Shown piece by piece: positions 57,657 through 64,000 of a DNA stretch of 64,000 nucleotides (positions within the stretch are counted from its first letter, which is position 1; each line of letters opens with the position of its first letter). This DNA comes from Pollenia angustigena (Eukaryota; Arthropoda; Insecta; Diptera; Polleniidae). The DNA lies in NCBI GenBank assembly GCA_930367215.1, contig OV884059.1:49942957-50006956 (forward strand), in the 5' to 3' direction. Position numbers and translations under genes: made by a program. The notes beneath the pieces were generated by a model. It was not told the DNA's origin and searched no databases. It was given only the letters and a program-made list of their open reading frames with translations.

Positions 57657-58415
57657 CCAGGTTTAATGTAATATGTTTGTGAAAAACAAAAAAGGGGCTC
57701 AATTTTGAGGCGTGGCATAAAAGTGAGTATAATAAAAGCTAGACATACTTAGTTTTACAAAGACTTTCTTGGCACGTTTAAAAAAATTTACATTTGGGGG
57801 AAGTATCCGAGGTGGCATAAGTGTCGCCCAGAGTTTGAGCTCGGATTAAAAAGTCATCCAAGGCAGAAATGAAGCCACTGTCAAGCCATGAACAACGATA
57901 TACGATATGATGCGATCGGACTTTAAATGGCAACGCTACATATAAAAAACCAAAAGTGCTGTATTTTAAGGCGTGGCAAAAAAACAAAAAATTCTGTTTT
58001 AGAAACTTCATTGGCATATCTTTCATTCTAGGGGGTGACTGGCACAACTTTTTTTTTTGTATGGAGGTCGACCCGGTCTAATGTACATACACACAAACAC
58101 ACATGTTTTTGTCATCAAAAAGAACAGTAAGCGTCGCGTGCAAAAAAAAAACTATCAACAAGTAAAAAATGAACTGAAATTTGTTATAGACGAATTACAA
58201 TTATGACCACCAACAATGTCAATAATGAGCCTACATTCATATGTATATTATGCGTAAAATAAAAAATCGCCTCGTAGCTGACCACAGTGTTGACGGTGGT
58301 TATGGTCGCAATCGAAATTTGGTGTTTATTTTCTTTGTTTGTTAATTCTTGAATTATTTTTGGCGTTATTTCATGTTGTGCGTTTAAAGTGAATAGGTGA
58401 AAAAAGTACAGCCAA

Positions 58416-58427
58416 ATTACACAACAA
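58416..58427 (+). repeat. Jockey 5' target-site duplication
   Basis: ATTACACAACAA, repeated exactly at 62949-62960 after the poly(A) tail. Confidence 0.93.
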
Positions 58428-58465
58428 TCACAGTTTCGAGCCAGCTCTTGACGAGTACGGACGTG
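58428..58465 (+). promoter_or_regulatory. Internal LINE promoter (Inr plus DPE)
   Basis: ACAGTTT with A at 58432 fits an initiator (C-A-G-T-T). GGACG at 58459-58463 is exactly +28 to +32 from it, matching the RGWYV downstream promoter element and its fixed spacing known from Drosophila Jockey, Doc and I elements. No TATA box, as expected. Confidence 0.7.
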
Positions 58466-58589
58466 TATCAGTGAGAAAAATAAAAAAAAATAAAAAAATT
58501 CGAAGTGAAAAAAATATTTGTAATAGGTGAAAAAAAAAATATTTGTAATAGCTAAAAAAAAGAACAGTAACTAAGGTGCCCGAAGAGAT

Positions 58590-60179
58590 TTGTTAATGAG
58601 CCTCACAAATACTCCCAATAAGGAGAGTAGGCCCAGCACAAATAGCAGAAATGCGTATATTGTGGTTAGCTCCCCGAGCGTGAGCAATGAAAACATTCGA
58701 TACCCACAATTAAATAAAAATTATTTAAGTGCAAAAATTGCCAGCGCAACTGGTTTTCCATACAGCAATTTAAGTGCAAGTGTGCCCAACCTGGGCAAGT
58801 GTGTTGATCCGACCGTAAATGTGGTTCAAAGTGTGAAGTCGTCTGACCAGAGGAATAATAACGAAAAACCTGGAACATCACGATTAGCATTAATAAATAC
58901 AGGAGCTGTGCCAAAAAGTACTAAAGTGCAAACAGGCATGGACAGATATATTACAATCACTAAGAGAAAGGCTAGCCCTAGGTCCACCCAACAGGAACGC
59001 ATGGCCAAACAATACAAAGGCTCTAACGTAGTCTCTTTGCCAACAAATGGTAACAGATTCTCTGTACTATCCATACCTGACGATGAAGAAGCAGAATCAG
59101 CACATGGAACAGCCACTAAAGAAGTTAAACCGCCCCCTATCTATCTGCGGAAGCAAACATCAAATAGCATAGTCAACATGTTGATTCAACTGGTAGGTAA
59201 GAATAATTTCTACGTCGTTTCTATACGACGCGGGCAAATTCAAGAAACCAAAATTCAAGCCAGTACAGAAACGAACTTTCGTATTATATCAAGACACCTG
59301 GACACAGAAAATAAAAGTTACTATACATATCAATTAAAAAGTGCTAAGGGATTGATTATTGTCATAAAAGGCATAGATAGTTCTGTTCCTACAGAGGAAA
59401 TAAAATCTGCCATAGAGCTAGAGGGGTATGAGGTAAAATCTGTTCATAACATTTTGAACAGAAATAAAGTTCCTCAACCAATGCACCGCGTTGAAATATC
59501 GTTCGATTTATCGGTTCTCAAAACCAAAAATTCAGTTCATCCCATATACAACTTGCGCTACCTACTCAACAGAAGAATAACTGTTGAGGAGCCATTAAAA
59601 CGAAAGGGTCCCTCCCAATGCACAAACTGTCAGGAATATGGGCATACAAAATCATATTGTAAATTGCCTCACGTATGTGTGGTTTGTGGCGACGCTCATA
59701 AAACCGCCGAATGTAATCGTTGTAAAGCTGACCCGAATGTTAAGAAATGCAGCAACTGTGGCGAAAATCACACGGCAAACTATAGGGGTTGTAGAGTCTT
59801 CTTGCATTTAAAAAAACCTGCTTTAGTTCAAAAATATACTCACTCCCAATATGGTCCGTCACATGCGCCCAGCCAAGCCGCTGGCTCTATTGCTAGTACT
59901 TCACAAACAAACAATCAAAACCAATCATATGCCCAAGTCTTAAAAGGAAACCCTAATGCGAAAAATCCCCCGAGTACTTCTAACGCAAAGCAACCTCCAA
60001 ACGCTAATGTTCCTAGGGAAGGGCTACAAATGCCTTCTGGAAATATGCCTACCTCAATTGAAAATTTAATTCAAACTATGAATAACTTCATGGTCACTAT
60101 GCAGAACATGTTTCAGGAAATGATGCGAAACCAGAACATGCTCCTGCAAGTTCTACTCAACAAAAAATTAACCAGTTAA
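58590..60179 (+). CDS. Jockey ORF1, zinc-knuckle RNA-binding protein (529 aa, intact)
   Basis: The only long intact frame of a complete element here. N-terminal variable region (to about residue 110), then a conserved middle: VQTGMDRYITITKRK (about 113-127), PPPIYLRKQTSN (178-190), YYTYQLKSAKGLIIVIKGID (about 245-265), HPIYNLRYLLNRRITVEEP. Three CCHC-type knuckles follow: CTNCQEYGHTKSYC, CVVCGDAHKTAEC and CSNCGENHTANYRGC (about residues 345-405). A Met/Gln-rich tail ends NMLLQVLLNKKLTS. It would bind element RNA in a ribonucleoprotein. The ATG at 58590 follows a 162-bp leader; ORF2 starts 2 bases after the stop. It could still supply ORF1 in trans. Confidence 0.85.
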   Translation: MLMSLTNTPNKESRPSTNSRNAYIVVSSPSVSNENIRYPQLNKNYLSAKIASATGFPYSNLSASVPNLGKCVDPTVNVVQSVKSSDQRNNNEKPGTSRLALINTGAVPKSTKVQTGMDRYITITKRKASPRSTQQERMAKQYKGSNVVSLPTNGNRFSVLSIPDDEEAESAHGTATKEVKPPPIYLRKQTSNSIVNMLIQLVGKNNFYVVSIRRGQIQETKIQASTETNFRIISRHLDTENKSYYTYQLKSAKGLIIVIKGIDSSVPTEEIKSAIELEGYEVKSVHNILNRNKVPQPMHRVEISFDLSVLKTKNSVHPIYNLRYLLNRRITVEEPLKRKGPSQCTNCQEYGHTKSYCKLPHVCVVCGDAHKTAECNRCKADPNVKKCSNCGENHTANYRGCRVFLHLKKPALVQKYTHSQYGPSHAPSQAAGSIASTSQTNNQNQSYAQVLKGNPNAKNPPSTSNAKQPPNANVPREGLQMPSGNMPTSIENLIQTMNNFMVTMQNMFQEMMRNQNMLLQVLLNKKLTS

Positions 60180-60181
60180 AA

Positions 60182-62812
60182 ATGTGTTTCTGGAATGCAA
60201 ACGGGTTATCCCAACATAAACACGAAGTTGCAAACTTTCTTCATAGGCATGAAATCGACGTACTTCTTGTCTCTGAAACACACTTTACTCATAAAAACTG
60301 CTTTAGGGTAAATGGATACCTTACGTATGACACAAAACATCCCAGCGGACGAGCCTGTGGTGGCACAGCCATAATTGTGCACAAACACATCAGACACTTG
60401 CCATTGCCAGAGTACGAAGAAGATTGTATCCAGGCCACATCTATAAATCTTACTGATTTCAATCTAATGTTAACATCCGTTTATTGTCCCCTGAGGCACA
60501 AAATTGTAAACGATAAATTTCTCAACTTCTTCTCTACATTGGGCCAGAAATTCATTGCTGCTGGCGACTACAACGCTAAACATACATATTGGGGCTCCAG
60601 ACTTATTAGTCCTAGAGGTAATCAGCTATACAATACCGTAACTGCAAATAATTTTGATGTGGTATCGAGTGGTAAGCCTACCTATTGGCCAACCGACTTC
60701 AATAAGCTACCAGACCTTATTGACTTTGCTGTAATTAAAAACATCAAGCGCGATCAGGTACTAGTTAGTTCCTCCTTTGATCTTTCGTCTGATCATTCAC
60801 CTTCAATCCTCATTTTAAAAGGTAACTCTGACACTGCAGCTGCAAACTTTATTTCCTATCCAAACAGAAACACAAATTGGTTAAAGTATAAAATGTATAT
60901 GAGCTCTCACCTATCACAGTGCATTCCCCTAAAAAATTCATCTGACATCCAAATAGCTGTCGACCGATTTACAGAAGTCTTGGATACTGCAGCAAGAAAT
61001 GCAACCCCAATCAAGCGGACAATTAAACGTGCTCCTTACAATACATCGACGGATATAGAGGCCCTTATCAGAGAAAAAAGGAAGTTAAGAAGACAATGGC
61101 AAAACAGTCGTTCCCCAACCACTAAGGCCCAACTGCAATTATGCCTGACCACACTTCGCAACAAATTGAGACAGAACCACGAGTCCGCAATAGAAGGCTA
61201 TCTAAACAGGCTAGACGCCACAAAAAACACCAATTATAGCTTATGGAAGGCTGTACGGCATATGAAATGCCCTATAACCCAAGAATCTCCATTAAGACTG
61301 GAAAACCGCACTTGGGCCAAAAACACACATGAAAAATTAAACGCTTTTGCGGCCACCTTGAGAAAGTTTTTATGCCACATGATGCATATACTTGTTCCTG
61401 TCGTCCAATCATTCCTGATAAGGTAAACCATCCATTAAAATGTAACATAATTCAAGTAAAATCAGCAATAGAAAAAGTGAATATTAGAAAATCTCCTGGA
61501 CCTGACCGCATCACAGGGTCAATGATAAGAAACCTACCATCGTCTGCTTCCAGAATCTTGCTGCTCATTTTTAACGCTATATTTAGAGTCGGATACTTCC
61601 CATCCTCATGGAAGAGGTCTATAATTGTTATGACTCCCAAGCCAGGAAAAGATGCTAGCCAGACCGATAAGCTTATTGTCAATCCTATCGAAGCTTTTCG
61701 AAAAAATATTCGTTTTAAGTATAACTCCTCATCTAAATGAACACGACATCATCCCGAATCACCAGTTCGGATTCAGAGCGAAACATGGTACAATAGAACA
61801 AGTGCATAGAATTGTCACCCTTATAAGATCGGCGTTTGAGAAAAAGCAATACTGCTCAGCCCTGTTTATATACATTTTCCAAGCATTTGACAAAGTTTGG
61901 CATGATGGGCTACTCATCAAAATAACACGAATGCTTCCTCAAAACACTCACAAGCTTCTGGAGAGCTATCTAACAGGCAGAACATTCATAGTAAGGTCGC
62001 AAGATAAATACTCCCCCCTCAAGAAAATTACTGCTGGTGTCCCCCAAGGCAGCATATTAGGACCGCTTCTATATATAATATACACAGCGGATATGCCAAC
62101 AAACCTGAGCACGCATACCTCTACATTTGCAGACGACACAGCATTTATTAGCGTTAACCATGACCCAAAAGTCGCATCGCAAAATATGCAGTCCCACATC
62201 AATGAACTAGAGGCCTGGCTAGAAAAATGGAGAATAAAGGTTAACCCGGCTAAATGTGCTCGCTTAACTTTCACGCTCAGAAGACAAAAGTGCCCAGCTG
62301 TAAAAATAAATAACATCACTGTTCCGGTAGAAAACCATGTTAAGTACTTGTGAATTCATATAGATAGACGCTTGACCTGGTCGCGTCATATTGAAGCGAA
62401 AATAACGGCTATGAAACTTAAAGCAGCTCAACTAAATTGGCTTCTCGGTCGAAACTCAAACTTGTCCTTAGACAACAAAATTCTCTTATACAAGTCCATC
62501 ATAAAACCAATATGGACATATGGCATCCAATTATGGGGTACTGCATGCGCATCTAACATCCAAAAGCTTCAAAGAAGACAGTCTAGAATATTACGACAAA
62601 TTGTCTGCGCCCCATGGTATATACATAATGAAATTATCCACAGAGATCTCAACGTCCCCACTATCCAGGAGGAAATTAAAAAATATTCAATAAGCTACAT
62701 CGATAAACTAATGGTCCACCCTAACTACCTCGCTCGGGGTTTGCTTCAGTTCGAAGGTCACCAGAGGCTAAAAAGAACCGATACTTTGAGCCTAACTAGA
62801 AGGCATTTTTAA
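60182..62812 (+). pseudogene. Jockey ORF2: endonuclease and reverse transcriptase, inactive
   Basis: Endonuclease from 60182: MCFWNANGLSQHKHEV, VSETHFTHKNCF, GDYNAKHTYWGSRL, SSDHSPSIL. A 1-base loss near 61366 shifts the frame to the RT start (RKSPGPDRITGSMIRN). A deletion of about 14 bp near 61660 shifts again into RPISLLSILSKLFEKIF and FGFRAKHGTIEQVHRIV. RT motif A reads ALFIYIFQAFDKVWH, with Tyr (TAC at 61871-61873) in place of the catalytic Asp seen in the copy at 21993. Motif C FADDTAF is intact. TGA at 62351-62353 replaces a Gly codon in KYLGIH. The C-terminal domain continues to 62812. Confidence 0.88.
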
Positions 62813-62960
62813 AATTTGAATACAGCAGTAAGTGGTTACACTGGTAACAACTAATAAACAACAAGTAGAATTAAGATTTGAATACATATTGTAAATTTCG
62901 ATAAGAAAGATTCAATAATAAAAATAAATTTAAAAAAAAAAAAAAAAAATTACACAACAA

Positions 62961-63775
62961 AAACAGTTTTTTGTTTTCAATCTTGAATACCCTGAAGAAC
63001 CAGAGTTATTTTACAATTTTATACAAAGTTGTATGTATGAAATTCCTCTGTCAAAAAAATCTTCCAAAATTTGTATAATTAAGCATGAGCTATTATAATT
63101 AAACAAATAAAACAAGTTATTTTTAAACCATATTTAAATAAAACATATATTATAAATATTATTATTTTGCTTCATTTAACCATCAACTGAATTGATTAAA
63201 CAAACTTTTTTTGTTTGTTTGATTAAATAATTTGCGTAATTGAATTAAGAGTGTATTTCAAATACACTGTTTAGTTTATTCAATTAAAAATTTAATCGAC
63301 TTAATTCAAAAATTCAATCACTGTTTTAATCAATACAATTATTAAAATAATTAATTTTCTGTATTGTAATCAATTACGTTAGTAATTCATTCAATTAAAA
63401 TATTAATTTTTTTTTTAATTAATTTGTAAATGCATTTAACTAAAATATTGTTTAATATTAATAATTTTTTCAATTAATTTTGTAATTAAAATGTAAAAAC
63501 TTTTTAATTGGAAAAAAAATCCTTGTTTTGCATTTTTGCAAATTTGAGTAAACAATTTTTTCAATTATTTCAATTATTTTTGTGATCAAAACCGTGTTTT
63601 ACTTTTTTCTGTGTGCTAGGATATTTGCTAAAAATTATCCATGGTATTATATGCCTCCTACTCAAAATTGTAAATACTTAATTCACGGCCCAGAAATAAG
63701 GACTTTAAAGTTATAAGGAGCACCATAGAAGACGTGTTCAATAGATAGAATAGTTCTGATCCATTCATTTCAAGC
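62961..63775. other. Very AT-rich flank, no supported gene
   Basis: Runs of AATTAATT and short inverted repeats; nothing recognisable. Confidence 0.5.
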
Positions 63776-63940
63776 ATGCGAAATAGTTGTAAAAAGAAAA
63801 TCGAGCAAATGCCAAAGTCATCATTGAAGTTTTTTCTCCCCCACAGTGCAAAAGATAATGATGATGAAGACTATTTAAATGATGATTATGAAGATAATGA
63901 TGAGTATGAAGTTAATAATGATTGTGAAGTATACATATAA
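63776..63940 (+). CDS. Small acidic ORF, unknown (54 aa)
   Basis: From ATG 63776 the frame reads MRNSCKKKIEQMPKSSLKFF then an acidic stretch SAKDNDDEDYLNDDYEDND, ending CEVYI-stop. CTCCCCCACAG at about 63837-63847 could instead be a splice acceptor opening an exon at the acidic part. In-frame sequence upstream (STIEDVFNR-stop-NSSDPF) could be decayed coding sequence. The Asp/Glu run partly reflects a GATGAT simple repeat. Function unknown and the gene status doubtful. Confidence 0.2.
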   Translation: MRNSCKKKIEQMPKSSLKFFLPHSAKDNDDEDYLNDDYEDNDEYEVNNDCEVYI

Positions 63941-64000
63941 TACTTTTGAAGTTTATGAAATGAAGTAAATAAAAAATAATTTTAAATTTTTTTTTTAATG

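Larger units (their letters stand above)
45167..58080 (+). mobile_element. hAT2: complete transposon with long TIRs and three nested insertions
   Basis: The left end TAGGGTGGGTCGAAAAAA and the inverted right end TAGACCGGGTCGACC share the start, then continue as AAAAAAAAGTTGTGCCAGTC on both. ATGTACAT flanks both ends (45159-45166, 58081-58088). The left TIR runs about 680 bp (45167-45845). Its inverted partner is in three pieces: about 50128-50344, 54934-54977 and 57662-58080, separated by a LINE and a TIR element. The transposase gene (46096-49649) is split by a foldback element. Removing the three insertions leaves about 4.4 kb. An 8-bp duplication and TAGGG-type ends fit hAT-like elements; TIRs this long are unusual for that group. 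Confidence 0.85.
58428..62948 (+). mobile_element. Full-length Jockey LINE with target duplication
   Basis: A 4521-bp element: 5' leader, ORF1, ORF2, AATAAA at 62923-62928 and a poly(A) tail, bounded by a 12-bp duplication. ORF1 is open; ORF2 is broken by two indels, a stop and a lost catalytic residue, so it cannot mobilise itself. It lies about 340 bp beyond the right end of hAT2. Confidence 0.93.

Noticed and set aside
57662..58080. A separate inverted fragment of hAT2
   Set aside because: Together with 50128-50344 and 54934-54977 it reconstitutes one right TIR ending at a matching ATGTACAT, so it is part of the same element.

Overview
This window is eukaryotic and made almost entirely of transposable elements. 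The element types, very AT-rich spacers, TATGTA/ACATAC microsatellites and insect-type LINE promoters suggest a higher fly (Brachycera). I could not identify the species. I found no convincing host gene, tRNA, rRNA or CRISPR array. Nearly every recognisable coding stretch is a transposon gene, and nearly all are broken.

Layout. 1-2251 is a partial copy (A0) of a composite repeat: a Helitron helicase tail, a Tc1/mariner transposase remnant and, only in this copy, a 470-bp MITE. 2262-3049 is the 5' end of a piggyBac-like element, followed by a TIR element (3042-4540), a small TAA-flanked MITE (5126-5371) and a 3'-truncated Jockey LINE (about 8219-10340). From 10600 an 18.9-kb block (D1, 10600-29506) is followed directly by a second copy (D2, 29507-46510). 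Each block carries, in order: Helitron/mariner composite, Helitron-like terminus, a LOA-type LINE on the minus strand (with TSD), a PIF/Harbinger-like MITE holding a hAT remnant, a TA-flanked MITE, a Jockey 3' scrap cut by a piggyBac-like end, and two abutting transposons with 8-bp target duplications (called hAT1 and hAT2). D1 also carries a 1.84-kb Jockey insertion whose exact empty site is kept in D2. hAT2 is cut at the D1/D2 junction and runs whole only after D2.

The most informative structure is hAT2 (45167-58080). It is one transposon with roughly 680-bp terminal inverted repeats and matching ATGTACAT duplications at both ends, expanded from about 4.4 kb to 12.9 kb by three nested insertions: a 1.25-kb foldback element inside its transposase gene, a CR1-like LINE, and a 2.7-kb TIR element full of 540-bp repeats. 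Beyond it lies a structurally complete Jockey LINE (58428-62948) with a 12-bp TSD, an Inr/DPE promoter and a poly(A) tail. The last kilobase is AT-rich and unassigned.

How the parts relate: this is not a pathway but a layered record of insertions. Relative order can be read from nesting, empty sites and the duplication. Family names rest on motifs recognised by eye; no database search was run.
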